Shown: positions 16,620-26,191, numbered from the stretch's first letter. The stretch is 64,000 nt of DNA from Pseudomonas viridiflava (GCF_900589395.1 NZ_UUIS01000029.1:27074-91073); one strand, 5' to 3'. The notes: a model not told the origin generated them from the letters alone. Program-made: numbers and translations.

Positions 16620-18377
16620 TCACCGACTCTGCGCCCAGGCCACCAACAGGTTCGGCAGCATGGGCCGGGCCACGTAATACCCCTGAATCTGATCGCAGCC
16701 CCAGGCCTTGAGCCGCTCATACAGCTCGGCGGTTTCCACCCCTTCGGCCACCACCTGATAGCCAATGGTCTGCGCCAGCTGGATGATCGAGGTCACCACC
16801 GCCCGGTCCTTGGCGTCACTGCACACTTCACGCATGAATGACTGGTCCAGCTTGACGGTGGTGGCCGGCAGCATGCGCAAGTAGGTCCAATTGCTGTAGC
16901 CGGTGCCGAAGTCATCGATGGCCAGGCGAATGCCGCAATCGCGGATGCGTTCCAGGTTGGCCCGGGTCAGCTCGGGATTGGTGATCAGTGCGCTTTCGGT
17001 GAACTCCAGTTCCAGCAAGTGAGGCTCAATCGTTTTCTCGTGCAGCAGGCCGATCAACTGGTCGACAAAGGTCGAGTCGGCCATGTCGGCGGCGGACACA
17101 TTGATCGACACCTGCCACTCGAACCCCTGGGATTTCCAGGCGGCCAGCTGCTGCAACGCATGGCGTGCCACCCAGGCACTGATCCTGCGGATCAACAGAG
17201 TCTTTTCCGCCAGCGGAATGAACTCGGCCGGACTGACCAGCCCCAGCTCCGGGTGCCGCCAGCGCAGCAAGGCCTCGACACCGCACAGTCGGCCGCTCGC
17301 TGCTTGGACCTTGGGCTGGTACTCCAGATAGAACTGGTCATCGCACTCCACCGCCTTGGACAGCGATGTCAGCAACGTAAACGCGCGCATCTGCGCCCGA
17401 TCCAGCTCCGGTTCGAAATACACCCAGCCCTTGCCGGTGTGCCGCGCATGGTCGGCCGAACTGATCAGGCATCGCAGCCAGTCCTCATGCCAGTTGTCCG
17501 CAGTGAGCCGCAACATGCCAAGCCCCGCACGCGGCTGCAGCGGAATGCCGGAGCACTCGATGGGTTGTTCGATTTCAGCGGACAGCCGGCGGATCACTTC
17601 ATCGATATCGCCCGCTTGCGCAATCATGAAGCCAAAGCGGGTCGGGCTGATCTTGTACAGGTCACGCTCGCCGATGATGCGCTTGAGCTTGTCCTTGAGC
17701 AGGACCATGACCTGCGCCGAGAAGGGATAGCCCAGGGACTTGACGATCTCATTGAGGAACGTCGGCGAGATCATGTCCGCGGCGATGACCGTCACCGGCT
17801 CGCCGCGATGCCTATAGGCCTGGACGTCCTTTTCGAACTTGGTGCGGTTGTACAGGCCGATGCTGCCGTCGACGTAGCTGTTTTCACGCAGGTCGCGGAT
17901 GCGCAGCATGACGATGCGCGCCATTTGCCTGAGGATGTCCTGTTGCTCAGCGGTCAGGCCGGGACGAGGCTTTGTGTCGATGATGCAGAACATGCCCAGC
18001 GTCAGGCCTTCGCTGGTCACCAGCGGGTAACCTGCGTAGAAGCGAATGCCCGGATTGCCCTGCACCAGCGGATTGTTGCAAAACCGCACATCGTCAGCCG
18101 CATCCGTGACCTGGAAAAAGCCATTGGCGGCGACGGCGGTGGCACAGAACGAGTCAATCAACGGTGTCTGGTTGCAATCCATTCCGGCTTGCGCCCAGAA
18201 CCACTGGCGGCGGCTTTCCAGAATCGAGATCAGCGCAATCGGCACAGCAAAATGCGCCGTGGCCATTCCGATCAATTCATCGAACACCTCGTCCTTGATA
18301 CCCTCGAAGCACGCTACATTTTTCAACAGTTGTTGACGCAGCGGCGTGTCCGACAAAGGGTGTGTTTCGTACTGCAC
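16620..18377 (-). CDS. GAF - degenerate GGDEF - EAL phosphodiesterase
   Basis: A 585-residue cytoplasmic protein: N-terminal GAF (about 25-165, VPIALISILESRRQWFWAQ), a GGDEF-fold domain whose signature is replaced (SPTRFGF, about 270), then EAL (about 345-580). EAL catalytic elements are intact: VEALLRWRHPE, INVSAADM, LEFTES, DDFGTGYS, KLDQSF, AEGVET and QGYYVARPM. It is therefore expected to hydrolyse c-di-GMP, with the dead cyclase domain as a regulatory module. Start GTG 18377 has GAGG 8 bases upstream. The open frame runs to 18623, but that extension covers the divergent mntP promoter and riboswitch DNA. Confidence 0.88.
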   Translation of the reverse strand: MQYETHPLSDTPLRQQLLKNVACFEGIKDEVFDELIGMATAHFAVPIALISILESRRQWFWAQAGMDCNQTPLIDSFCATAVAANGFFQVTDAADDVRFCNNPLVQGNPGIRFYAGYPLVTSEGLTLGMFCIIDTKPRPGLTAEQQDILRQMARIVMLRIRDLRENSYVDGSIGLYNRTKFEKDVQAYRHRGEPVTVIAADMISPTFLNEIVKSLGYPFSAQVMVLLKDKLKRIIGERDLYKISPTRFGFMIAQAGDIDEVIRRLSAEIEQPIECSGIPLQPRAGLGMLRLTADNWHEDWLRCLISSADHARHTGKGWVYFEPELDRAQMRAFTLLTSLSKAVECDDQFYLEYQPKVQAASGRLCGVEALLRWRHPELGLVSPAEFIPLAEKTLLIRRISAWVARHALQQLAAWKSQGFEWQVSINVSAADMADSTFVDQLIGLLHEKTIEPHLLELEFTESALITNPELTRANLERIRDCGIRLAIDDFGTGYSNWTYLRMLPATTVKLDQSFMREVCSDAKDRAVVTSIIQLAQTIGYQVVAEGVETAELYERLKAWGCDQIQGYYVARPMLPNLLVAWAQSR

Positions 18378-18536
18378 GTTCCAGACCTCATGGCTTATTG
18401 CTATCAAGCGACTACTGTAAGGGATTGCGCAAGGCTTTAGATAACGCTTCCGGACACAATGCACCTTTGTGTTGAGTGATGCCATACGCCATTTTTCCGC
18501 CAGCAAGGGCTTTCCCAAGCACAACAAATACTTAAC

Positions 18537-18564
18537 TTCACTTTCACAAGTACGCGTATATAAT
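18537..18564 (+). promoter_or_regulatory. Probable sigma-70 promoter of mntP
   Basis: TATAAT at 18559-18564 is a perfect -10 box, with TTCACT at 18537-18542 as a weak -35, 16 bp apart. It lies just upstream of the riboswitch aptamer. Confidence 0.6.
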
Positions 18565-18573
18565 CGCCGCTTC

Positions 18574-18735
18574 CGTTGGGGAGTAACCTGCTGGCGAGCA
18601 ATCGCGAGCGTTCGTATCAACATTCTCGGCTTCAGTCAGCCGTGGTACGAACACCATTTTTGGTTGGTGAGACCAGCGACACAGCACATGCTCAAGCCGG
18701 GCGCGTGTCTTTGTCGTTGACTCATAGCCCGGCGG
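18574..18735 (+). ncRNA. yybP-ykoY manganese riboswitch
   Basis: The leader of mntP has conserved parts of the yybP-ykoY aptamer in order: GTTGGGGAGTAACCTGCT (18575-18592), TCAACATTCTCG (18616-18627) and TGGTTGGTGAGACCA (18661-18675), the two L-shaped junction arms of the Mn2+ sensor. The expression platform, likely a GCCGGGC/GCCCGGC pairing (near 18694 and 18726), continues to the start codon. Mn2+ binding should switch on the downstream exporter (known for E. coli mntP). Motifs seen; exact ends estimated. Confidence 0.85.
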
Positions 18736-18744
18736 ACGTACACC

Positions 18745-19308
18745 GTGAACCCGATTTCCCTCATCTTTCTCGCTCTGGCGATGTCTACCGACGCCTTCGC
18801 AGCCGCTATTGGCAAAGGCTCGGCGCTGCATAAACCGCGTCTTTCAGAAGCCCTGCGCACCGGTGTGATCTTCGGCGTGATCGAAGGCCTGACGCCGCTT
18901 GTCGGCTGGACGATCGGCCAGGCTGCCACCGCCTGGGTCGCGGACTGGGATCACTGGATCGCCTTCACGCTGCTGATCGCCCTGGGCCTGCACATGATCT
19001 ACAACGGCGTGAAAGACGAGGATGAGGAGCAGGAGAAGACCAGCCAGCATTCGTTTCTTGTACTGGCCGTCACGGCCTTTGCGACGAGCATCGATGCGCT
19101 GGCTGTCGGTGTTGGCCTGGCGTTTGTCGATGTGAATATTGTGGTAGCGGCAGCGGCTATTGGTTTGGCCACCATGATCATGGTGACGATCGGAGTGATG
19201 CTGGGTCGGGTGCTGGGGACGATGGTTGGCAAGCGGGCCGAGATTGCGGGTGGGGTGGTGTTGATGATCGTGGGGGCGACGATTCTGTTTGAGCATTTGA
19301 CGGCCTGA
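18745..19308 (+). CDS. mntP: Manganese efflux pump MntP
   Basis: A 187-residue inner-membrane protein with six predicted helices arranged as two related halves: [18 protein letters not shown] at the start and [19 protein letters not shown] in the second half. The paired Asp-containing STDAFA/SIDALA motifs are characteristic of MntP. It exports Mn2+. The start is GTG 18745 with GGCGGA upstream. It lies directly behind the manganese riboswitch, which fits its role. Confidence 0.96.
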   Translation: MNPISLIFLALAMSTDAFAAAIGKGSALHKPRLSEALRTGVIFGVIEGLTPLVGWTIGQAATAWVADWDHWIAFTLLIALGLHMIYNGVKDEDEEQEKTSQHSFLVLAVTAFATSIDALAVGVGLAFVDVNIVVAAAAIGLATMIMVTIGVMLGRVLGTMVGKRAEIAGGVVLMIVGATILFEHLTA

Positions 19309-19351
19309 GCCAGGCAGGTCGTCATCCCAGAGGATGGCGGCCTGAAAAGCA

Positions 19352-19996
19352 CTAGCCATACCGTTCTTCAAGCACTGCAAGCTCTTGTTCTATGACCCCA
19401 AGCAGCGCTTCCCACTGCGCCTCTGTGCGCTGGCGTGACCATCCTTGCGCCGAGTAAAGAAAATCGACAACGCCCGGGCTGATCCGCCCCTTGTGAGCCA
19501 CGCCGAACACTTCACTCGTCAATGCACGGGCCAGCATGTCCAGCTCTGATGCATGGTTGATCCAGCGCCAGTCGCGCTTGAGCACAACCTTGTCGAGCAG
19601 GATGCACTGTTTCCTGAATGCCCGCAGCGCCAGCCCCAGTGGACTCGCACTGAGCTGGGCATTGAGCCGGTCACTGTCAGTACCGGCTTTGTGTTCGGCA
19701 CCGGGCGCGAAAAACCACTCGCTGAACCCGATTTCAATCTCGCGAAAAGCCACGCTTGCATCCCAGAGGATGCTCAAGGTCTTGTGCTGGCGAACGTCGT
19801 GCTTCCAGGTGCCATAGGCTGCGAAAACCACGCCGGCAATGCCGATGGCGGCCAGCGCTTCAAGCAATGCGGATGTCGAATGAATGATTTGCCAGGCTTG
19901 TACTGCGCCGACTCTGACACTGAAAAAGGCAGCCAGTACAAACACTGCCAACGCCAGGCAAGCGCTGTAGAAACCATAGGCGTAGGGGTCTTTCAT
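19352..19996 (-). CDS. Uncharacterised membrane protein
   Basis: A 214-residue protein starting at ATG 19996 (MKDPYAYGFYSACLAL) with AGG upstream. Two hydrophobic helices occur at about 9-27 and 42-62, followed by a cytoplasmic-type region with several Trp residues and a C-terminal helix. No family was recognised. An in-frame extension to 20254 reads through low-quality sequence and was not used. It converges on mntP. Confidence 0.6.
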   Translation of the reverse strand: MKDPYAYGFYSACLALAVFVLAAFFSVRVGAVQAWQIIHSTSALLEALAAIGIAGVVFAAYGTWKHDVRQHKTLSILWDASVAFREIEIGFSEWFFAPGAEHKAGTDSDRLNAQLSASPLGLALRAFRKQCILLDKVVLKRDWRWINHASELDMLARALTSEVFGVAHKGRISPGVVDFLYSAQGWSRQRTEAQWEALLGVIEQELAVLEERYG

Positions 19997-20246
19997 GGCA
20001 CGCCTGCTGTATGAGTCAAGGGACCGATCAATCAACAGCACGGATGATTGATCTGAGCGTAGCCAAGCCTGATTGGCTTTGCCCTCCCCACGCGACAACA
20101 GGCCAGGTTGAACCAAACGCGTTGTATAACTGCCAAATTTGTCAGCCTTGTCGCGAGACGAAGGCATAAAGACGGTAGACGACAGCACAACAGCCCCTAC
20201 CTTTGACCGCTTCTCACTTCGATCAACGAACAACAGGATGTGTCGA

Positions 20247-20777
20247 ATGACCATGAAAAAGACCCTCTGGCTCGGTCTGTTTGCAGCACTGTCTCTCAGC
20301 GCTCAAGCTGCATCGCTGGACGTGCCGGTCAATCTGGTGAGTGCCGACGGCGCGCCAAAACCGATTGGCAGCGTGCATATCGAAGAAACCGATTACGGCC
20401 TGCTTTTCACCCCGAAACTGACCGACCTGCCAGCGGGTGTGCATGGCTTTCATGTACATGAAAAAGGCAGCTGCGATGCGGGTGTGAAGGACGGCGTCAA
20501 GGTCGCCGCCCTGGCGGCAGGCGGTCACTTCGATCCAGAGAAGACCGGAAAGCATCTGGGACCTTATGACAAGGACGGCCACTTGGGCGACTTGCCAGCA
20601 ATCTACGTGAACGCAGACGGCACGGCCGATTACCCGGTGCTGGCACCCCGCATTAAAGAGCTTTCGCAAATCAAGGGACACGCACTGATGATTCATGCAG
20701 GCGGCGATAACCACTCGGACCACCCCAAACCCTTGGGCGGTGGCGGCGATCGGGCGGCATGCGGTGTGATTCAGTAA
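20247..20777 (+). CDS. sodC: Periplasmic Cu/Zn superoxide dismutase
   Basis: A 176-residue protein with a Sec signal (cut after AQA, about residue 22). It has the SodC copper/zinc ligands in [36 protein letters not shown] and [13 protein letters not shown], plus the disulfide Cys pair (GSC and RAACGVI). It removes superoxide in the periplasm. Start ATG 20247 has AGGA about 9 bases upstream; ATG 20253 is an alternative. Confidence 0.96.
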   Translation: MTMKKTLWLGLFAALSLSAQAASLDVPVNLVSADGAPKPIGSVHIEETDYGLLFTPKLTDLPAGVHGFHVHEKGSCDAGVKDGVKVAALAAGGHFDPEKTGKHLGPYDKDGHLGDLPAIYVNADGTADYPVLAPRIKELSQIKGHALMIHAGGDNHSDHPKPLGGGGDRAACGVIQ

Positions 20778-20784
20778 CGGATGG

Positions 20785-20816
20785 GGCGGCGTATGAGTAT
20801 TGCTTCATACGCTGCC
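20785..20816 (+). terminator. Terminator-like hairpin after sodC
   Basis: GGCGGCGTATGA and TCATACGCTGCC form a 12-bp stem with one G-U pair and an 8-base loop, 8 bases after the sodC stop. It is followed by ACCTTTG, a short T run. Confidence 0.6.
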
Positions 20817-21040
20817 ACCTTTGTCGGTCGGCCCGCCTGAGCTGCGTATACGGCAGTATTACCCGCCACAAAGGCTGCTGACCAAACCGCTTACTCCAGA
20901 TGCCCAAGCCGCCTTCGTACAGGCACCGGCAATCAAACGCCTATCCTCCCCTCGCTCTCAATGCATCATCTCTTGAAATCACTTGTCCCATATCGAGAAC
21001 CAGTAAGCTGTCAACGCACACGGCATCAGGGATGTATCGT

Positions 21041-22015
21041 ATGAAACCCACAAAGCCCATCACCCGCGCCTTTTGTGTCGAACTGCAGCAGGAGCTGTCG
21101 ATTGTCGCTGCGCGGCGTGAATACTTTTCACAGGAACCACCCCGCACCCGCTTCGAGTTTCTGTGCTCAAGCGAGCCGTGCCGCGCACAGGGTGTAAAGG
21201 TCACCGGGGTGCGTTACGACGTCAAACCCCAGGACAACCCGACCTTCGTGGCAGCGCACTTTCGTGCCAATCCGCACTACGATCACCACGCTGACTGCGA
21301 ATGGGTCGATGACAGTGACCCTGAGACCGAACTGACAGCATCAAGCGATCCACAGACGCGTTTGCGCCAGCTCAAGCGCAAGCTCGACGATGCCATCGAT
21401 GTCTTCGATCCGAATCCGAAGGAGCCGGTCAAGGAAGCCGCAACGCGCGAGCGGGTCGGCAAACCGTCAGAAAAGCCGGCCCCCGCAGGCCTCGTGCTGC
21501 CGCCCAAGGAGCCGGCCACCCCGCGCTACAGCGAGACCCGCACCAATAACCTGGAGCGCCTGGTGGATTTCTACCGTCAGGCCAAGGCCGAGCTGTCGCC
21601 TGAGGATTTCAAGCAACTGACGCTACGGGTCGCAGGGCAAGGCGAGGTTACGCTGCGTTCGTACTTGCGGCACATCAAGTACGCGCAGGCCGGCGACAAG
21701 GACCGGGTGATGTTCGGTGGCGGGCTGGTGGAACGTTATGGCGTCGGCTTCAAGTTCGTGTTTTTTGATCGCATCGACGGCAAGCGGGTCAGTCTGTACG
21801 TCTCGCCAGCGAGGATGCAGGCCTATCGCTCCAGCCGCTACATCAATGAACTGCTCAGCCATGCCGATGAAGTGAAATTCTTCACCTTCTTCGCCCTGGG
21901 CAATCTGGTCATGAGTCCTTCGGGCAAGAGCCTGAACCTGGAGGTCGACGACCTGCGGCATTTGGCGATTGTGCTCGGGCCGGCCAGGGAGGACGCGGCG
22001 CCTGCCGAAGAGTGA
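21041..22015 (+). CDS. Uncharacterised protein with a Cys/His cluster
   Basis: A 324-residue soluble protein starting at ATG 21041 (AGGGA 9 bases upstream). Residues about 30-80 hold FLCSSEPCR, HFRANPHYDHH and ADCEW, a spaced Cys/His set that could bind zinc, somewhat like the N-terminal finger of CoiA-like proteins. A charged, Pro-rich linker follows (about 85-165), then a C-terminal domain (ERLVDFYRQAKAELS to DLRHLAIVLGP). No family was recognised. The linker and two-domain shape suggest a nucleic-acid or regulatory role, but that is speculation. Confidence 0.65.
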   Translation: MKPTKPITRAFCVELQQELSIVAARREYFSQEPPRTRFEFLCSSEPCRAQGVKVTGVRYDVKPQDNPTFVAAHFRANPHYDHHADCEWVDDSDPETELTASSDPQTRLRQLKRKLDDAIDVFDPNPKEPVKEAATRERVGKPSEKPAPAGLVLPPKEPATPRYSETRTNNLERLVDFYRQAKAELSPEDFKQLTLRVAGQGEVTLRSYLRHIKYAQAGDKDRVMFGGGLVERYGVGFKFVFFDRIDGKRVSLYVSPARMQAYRSSRYINELLSHADEVKFFTFFALGNLVMSPSGKSLNLEVDDLRHLAIVLGPAREDAAPAEE

Positions 22016-22036
22016 AAGAAGGACGCCATTCTGCAT

Positions 22037-22287
22037 TGTGGGAGGGGGCTTGCTCCAAGCAGCGATACGACGATGAGGCCGGCAAGGCCAATATATCTGC
22101 TGCGTCTGCTCCATCGCCATCGCCGGCAAGCCGCCTCCCACAGTCCGGTGTCAGGCACAAGATTACGGGCGACATCAATCCTGTGGGAGGCGGCTTGCTG
22201 CGGGCGGCGATCCGGCGATGAGGCCAGCAAGGCCAACACACCTGCTGCGTCTGTCACACAGCTATCGCCAGCAGCGGCCTCCCACAG
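22037..22287. repeat. Two tandem REP pairs (BIME), 144-bp period
   Basis: Two related units start at 22038 and 22182. Each begins TGTGGGAGG, contains GATGAGGCC and GCAAGGCCAA, then CTGCTGCGTCTG, and ends GCCTCCCACA. Each unit is itself an inverted REP pair. It fills the 340-bp gap between the convergent 21041 gene and ilvE. Confidence 0.8.
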
Positions 22288-22356
22288 GCATGCATCGAGA
22301 CCTGGCTGATCGACATCAAGCCATGCCTGCCTTTTCCATGCGTCGACAGCGCAGGG

Positions 22357-23376
22357 TCAGACCTTGACGATCCAGCCTTGTGGCGCCTCGACATCGCCCT
22401 TCTGCACGCCGGTCAGTTCCTTGTACAGGCGCTGGGTCACAGGGCCGACTTCGGTCTCGCTGTAGAACACATGCAGCTTGTCCTGGTAGGAAATGCCGCC
22501 GATCGGTGTGATCACCGCAGCGGTGCCGCAGGCGCCGGCTTCCTTGAAGGTGTCGAGCTGGTCGATGAACACATCGCCCTCTTCAACCGTCAGGCCCAGG
22601 CGGCTGGCGGCCAGTTCGATCAGCGACAGACGGGTGATGCCTGGCAGGACCGACGGCGAGCGCGGAGTCAGGAACTTGTCGTCCTGGGTGATGGCGAAGA
22701 AGTTGGCTGAACCGACTTCCTCGATCTTCGAGTGGGTCTGCGGATCGAGGTAGATGCAGTCGGCGAAGCTGTTTTTCTTGGCTTCGGAGCCCGGCAGCAG
22801 GCTGGCGGCATAGTTGCCACCAACCTTGGCGGCGCCGGTGCCGTTGGGCGCGGCGCGGTCATAGCCGGAAATCACGAAGTTGTTCGGCTTCAGGCCGCCC
22901 TTGAAATAGGCGCCGACCGGGATGCAGAAGATCGAGAAGATGAATTCCGGCGCGGTGCGCACGCCGATGTTGTCACCCACGCCGATCACGAACGGGCGCA
23001 AGTACAGCGCACCACCAGAACCGTACGGCGGGATGAAACGCTCGTTGGCCTTGACGACCTCTTTGCAGGCCTCGATGAAGGCATCGGTTGGGACTTGCGG
23101 CATCAACAGGCGCGCGCAGCTGCGTTGCATGCGCTGAGCATTCTGGTCGGGACGGAACAGGTTGATCGAACCATCCTTGCAACGATAGGCCTTGAGCCCC
23201 TCGAAGCACTGCTGGCCATAATGCAGAGCAGTGGAGCCTTCACTGATGTGCAAAACGTTGTCTTCGGTCAACGAACCCTGTTCCCAGGCGCCATTGCGCC
23301 AGTAGGACAGAAAGCGCTTGTCGGTCTTGATGTAGTCGAAACCCAGATTGTCCCAGTTGATGCTTTCTTGACTCAT
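22357..23376 (-). CDS. ilvE: Branched-chain amino acid aminotransferase
   Basis: A 339-residue class IV (type II BCAT) aminotransferase, the usual length. Features are the PLP lysine in GTGAAKVGGNYAASL (about 195), EEVGSANFFAI, and the C-terminal GTAAVITPIGGI. It transfers amino groups between glutamate and the ketoacids of Leu, Ile and Val. It starts MSQESINWDNLGFDYI. No other ilv genes are adjacent. Confidence 0.95.
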   Translation of the reverse strand: MSQESINWDNLGFDYIKTDKRFLSYWRNGAWEQGSLTEDNVLHISEGSTALHYGQQCFEGLKAYRCKDGSINLFRPDQNAQRMQRSCARLLMPQVPTDAFIEACKEVVKANERFIPPYGSGGALYLRPFVIGVGDNIGVRTAPEFIFSIFCIPVGAYFKGGLKPNNFVISGYDRAAPNGTGAAKVGGNYAASLLPGSEAKKNSFADCIYLDPQTHSKIEEVGSANFFAITQDDKFLTPRSPSVLPGITRLSLIELAASRLGLTVEEGDVFIDQLDTFKEAGACGTAAVITPIGGISYQDKLHVFYSETEVGPVTQRLYKELTGVQKGDVEAPQGWIVKV

Positions 23377-23474
23377 AACGCCCTCTTTCCTTTTAGCAGA
23401 CTGCCTGGATGAGTCAGGCCAAGGCCGTATTCTGCCAGATGATTAGCGATCTGAGTCTGAAATCACGCACTGCG

Positions 23475-24116
23475 TCAGCCCACTGGAACAGCCTGGGCAG
23501 CCTGGCGCTGGCGCACATAGTCCAGGAAGGGTTGCGGGTCCTCGGTGCAGAGGTCTCGGGCGATGGATTTGATTTCATCCATCGGCCAGTCCCACCATGC
23601 CGACTGCAATAGCAGCTCGCGCGTCGGCTGCTCGAAACGCCAGCGAATGAAACGGCACGGGTTGCCGCCGACCACTGCATAAGGTTCGACATCCCGAGTG
23701 ACGACAGAGCCGGCGGCCACCACGGCCCCATGACCGACGGTCACCCCGGACAGAATCATGGCGCCAGTGCAGATCCAGCAATCGCTACCGATCACCACAT
23801 CGCCCTTGCTGGGCGCATACCCCTCGATGTCGCCGAGCTTGTCGACCATCGCCGGAAACGGGTAAGTGCTCAGCCAGTCCGTGCGATGGCCACCCCCCAG
23901 AAGAATTTTCACGCCTTCGGCCATGGACGTGTAGGCACCCACTTGCAGGATCGCCTGCGGGTCAAACTCGAGGATTTCCGGAATGCCGTAACTGCCAACG
24001 CCGAACTGATGACGCGTGTGCCGCAAGCGGGTCCTCTCGGGCAGCCGCTCGAGCTTGTCCAGGCGCTTGAGGCGCTTGCGTTCCTGTCTTTGCGTGTACC
24101 ACTCGATCAACTTCAT
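23475..24116 (-). CDS. Hexapeptide-repeat O-acetyltransferase (CatB/Vat-like)
   Basis: A 213-residue left-handed beta-helix acetyltransferase. Hexapeptide-type repeats span about 45-160 ([25 protein letters not shown]; then [33 protein letters not shown]), followed by [16 protein letters not shown]. The catalytic His of xenobiotic/glycan acetyltransferases sits in GGGHRTDW. It follows the glycosyltransferase gene by 15 bases, so acetylation of a surface glycan is more likely than drug resistance (inference). Confidence 0.82.
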   Translation of the reverse strand: MKLIEWYTQRQERKRLKRLDKLERLPERTRLRHTRHQFGVGSYGIPEILEFDPQAILQVGAYTSMAEGVKILLGGGHRTDWLSTYPFPAMVDKLGDIEGYAPSKGDVVIGSDCWICTGAMILSGVTVGHGAVVAAGSVVTRDVEPYAVVGGNPCRFIRWRFEQPTRELLLQSAWWDWPMDEIKSIARDLCTEDPQPFLDYVRQRQAAQAVPVG

Positions 24117-24131
24117 AGGCGCTCGGAAAAC

Positions 24132-25013
24132 TCAGCGGTGCAGGACCAGGCGCTTGAAGCGGCGCCAGGTGGTGGTATTCATGTATTTGAAGGGAATATC
24201 ACGCAAGAGTTTCCAGGCATGAGGCTTGTCGCTTACCACCGCGTATTTGAGGGCCTTGTGCAGCGCGTGCGCCTTGGCGCTTGGATAGTCAGGATGGTCG
24301 ATATAGGACGAGAGCGCCTGCAGATCGGCGTCGAGCAGCACCTTGTAGTTGCGCGACAGGTTGTTGGGGTGGCGCCGGTAACGGGTGACCTTGACCGGCA
24401 GGACATCGATCCGGTACCCCCTGGCGGCAATGCGCAGGGTGATCTGGAAGTCCTGCACCCTGATGGCCGGGTTATAGCCACCGGCATCACGCAGCGCCTG
24501 CATGCGGTACAGCGCCACCGGCGCGCCGACCACCACAGCCCCGCGTACCACCTCATCGAAATGCAGGCACTCGACTTCCTCGCGGTGCTGGCACTTGAGG
24601 TCTTTACCTTCACAGTCCATGTAGGTGATCAATGCGCCGACAATGCCGACCTGCGGATGCAGGTTCAGGTACTCGGCGCGAATGCGCACCGAGAACGGCA
24701 GCATGATGTCGTCCAGGTCCGGCGTGGCCACGAACACCCCGCGGGCATGACGCAAGCCGTGATTGAGCGCGGCGCTCACGCCCTGGTTGGGCTGGCGGTA
24801 AAGCTGGAACGGGTAACGGGCTTGCAGGGCCTGCAGCCTGGCATAGCTGTCATCGGTAGAGCCGTCATCGACGATGATGACCTCGAAAGGCTCATAGTCC
24901 TGGGCAAAGATGCTGTCGATGGCGCATTCGAGGTAGGTCCCGGCGTTGTAGCACGGAGCAATGATGGAGACGAGCGGCCCTTGTGTTGCGGCCTTTTGTT
25001 GAATTGACATCAT
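24132..25013 (-). CDS. Family 2 glycosyltransferase
   Basis: A 293-residue GT-A glycosyltransferase. VSIIAPCYNAGTYLECAIDSIFAQ at the N-terminus and VIIVDDGSTDDS are the GT2 nucleotide-sugar motifs, and TPDLDDIMLP carries the DxD-like metal site. No membrane helix. It adds a sugar to an unknown acceptor at the inner face of the membrane. It forms a two-gene unit with the acetyltransferase; no other glycan genes are nearby. Start ATG 25013 or the adjacent ATG 25010. Confidence 0.88.
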   Translation of the reverse strand: MMSIQQKAATQGPLVSIIAPCYNAGTYLECAIDSIFAQDYEPFEVIIVDDGSTDDSYARLQALQARYPFQLYRQPNQGVSAALNHGLRHARGVFVATPDLDDIMLPFSVRIRAEYLNLHPQVGIVGALITYMDCEGKDLKCQHREEVECLHFDEVVRGAVVVGAPVALYRMQALRDAGGYNPAIRVQDFQITLRIAARGYRIDVLPVKVTRYRRHPNNLSRNYKVLLDADLQALSSYIDHPDYPSAKAHALHKALKYAVVSDKPHAWKLLRDIPFKYMNTTTWRRFKRLVLHR

Positions 25014-25242
25014 GGTAAGTCACACATCATCAAGGGTTACTACAGCCCGCAACGTGAGGGCGCGACATTCAAGCATTCCCTTTGAAAAGCAACTTCCTGT
25101 CTGTTATCTGGCAGTTCAACACAACGCTCTGCGCACGTAGACGCCTTGAAGCCGAAAGGTTCGGGTCTGCGTGTCGTGGCGTGCCGCGATTATCGGGGGG
25201 TGATGCACCGCTTTGAAAGCGATCTAACAAATCGTTACCAAT

Positions 25243-25272
25243 AAAAAAGCCCTGTTCATTGAACAGGGCTTT
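25243..25272 (-). terminator. Rho-independent terminator of the cyo operon
   Basis: A perfect 13-bp inverted repeat (AAAGCCCTGTTCA and its complement) is followed on the minus strand by a run of six T, about 20 bases beyond the cyoE stop. Confidence 0.9.
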
Positions 25273-25293
25273 GGGGTACCGCTCAGGCACGCT

Positions 25294-26181
25294 TCAGAAG
25301 ACGTAAGCCACCAATGATTCTTCGGCCACCTGAAAGTCCACCGACATCATCACGCTCAGCGCGGTAATGGTGACGATGGAGAACACGAACAGCTTGCGCG
25401 CCCAGACAGTATCGTCGACGGCCTTGTAGCCTTTCCAGGCCATGTACAACCAGTACATGCCCATGCCTGCCGCCACCGCGAGGTAGTTGAGGCCCGCATA
25501 GCCGCCGAACGTCAGCATCAGGGTAGCAACCAGGAATGCCAGGATGTACAGCAGGATGTGGCGCTTGGTCACCAGAATGCCACGTTCGACCGGCAGGACC
25601 GGAATCTTCGCTGCACGGTAGTCGTTGAAGCGAAAGATCGCGATGGCATACGAGTGCGGCATTTGCCACAGGCTGAACATCACCAGCAGCGTGAGGGCCG
25701 CGAAGTCGAAGCTGTTGCTCACCGCGCAATAGCCCACCACCGGAGGCATGGCCCCCGAGAGGCTGCCGATCAGCGTGCCGTGCACCGACTTGCGCTTGAA
25801 GTACAGGCTGTAGAGACCGACGTAGACCACAAAGCCGATCACCACCAGCAGCGCCGACAGCGGGTTGGCGTAGGTGTACAGCAACCCCACGCCTGCCACG
25901 CCGAGAATCGTTCCGTACAGCAGGGCCAGCTTCAGTGAAACCAGGCCCTGGACCAGCACACGGTTGCGCGTACGCTCCATGCGCTGATCGATGTCACGGT
26001 CGATGCAGTTGTTGAACACGCAACCGGAGGCCACGACCAGCGAGGTCCCGATGATCGCCGCCAGAAGCACGACGAAATCGATATCTCCCTTGGAAGCCAG
26101 GAAAAAGCCACCTGCCACCGAAAGCACATTACCGAAAATGATCCCCGGTTTGGTGATTTGGATAAAGTGCTTCAGCGACAT
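25294..26181 (-). CDS. cyoE: Protoheme IX farnesyltransferase (heme O synthase)
   Basis: A 295-residue integral membrane UbiA-type prenyltransferase. The Asp-rich motif [18 protein letters not shown] (about 57-74) binds the farnesyl diphosphate-Mg2+, and YTLYFKR-like [12 protein letters not shown] follows. It converts heme B to heme O for the oxidase encoded just upstream. Last gene of cyoABCDE, 10 bases after cyoD. Confidence 0.96.
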   Translation of the reverse strand: MSLKHFIQITKPGIIFGNVLSVAGGFFLASKGDIDFVVLLAAIIGTSLVVASGCVFNNCIDRDIDQRMERTRNRVLVQGLVSLKLALLYGTILGVAGVGLLYTYANPLSALLVVIGFVVYVGLYSLYFKRKSVHGTLIGSLSGAMPPVVGYCAVSNSFDFAALTLLVMFSLWQMPHSYAIAIFRFNDYRAAKIPVLPVERGILVTKRHILLYILAFLVATLMLTFGGYAGLNYLAVAAGMGMYWLYMAWKGYKAVDDTVWARKLFVFSIVTITALSVMMSVDFQVAEESLVAYVF

Positions 26182-26191
26182 CAGGATTTCC

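Noticed and set aside
18378..18623. N-terminal extension of the EAL protein
   Set aside because: It overlaps the mntP promoter and riboswitch on the other strand and lies upstream of a good GAGG-GTG start at 18377.
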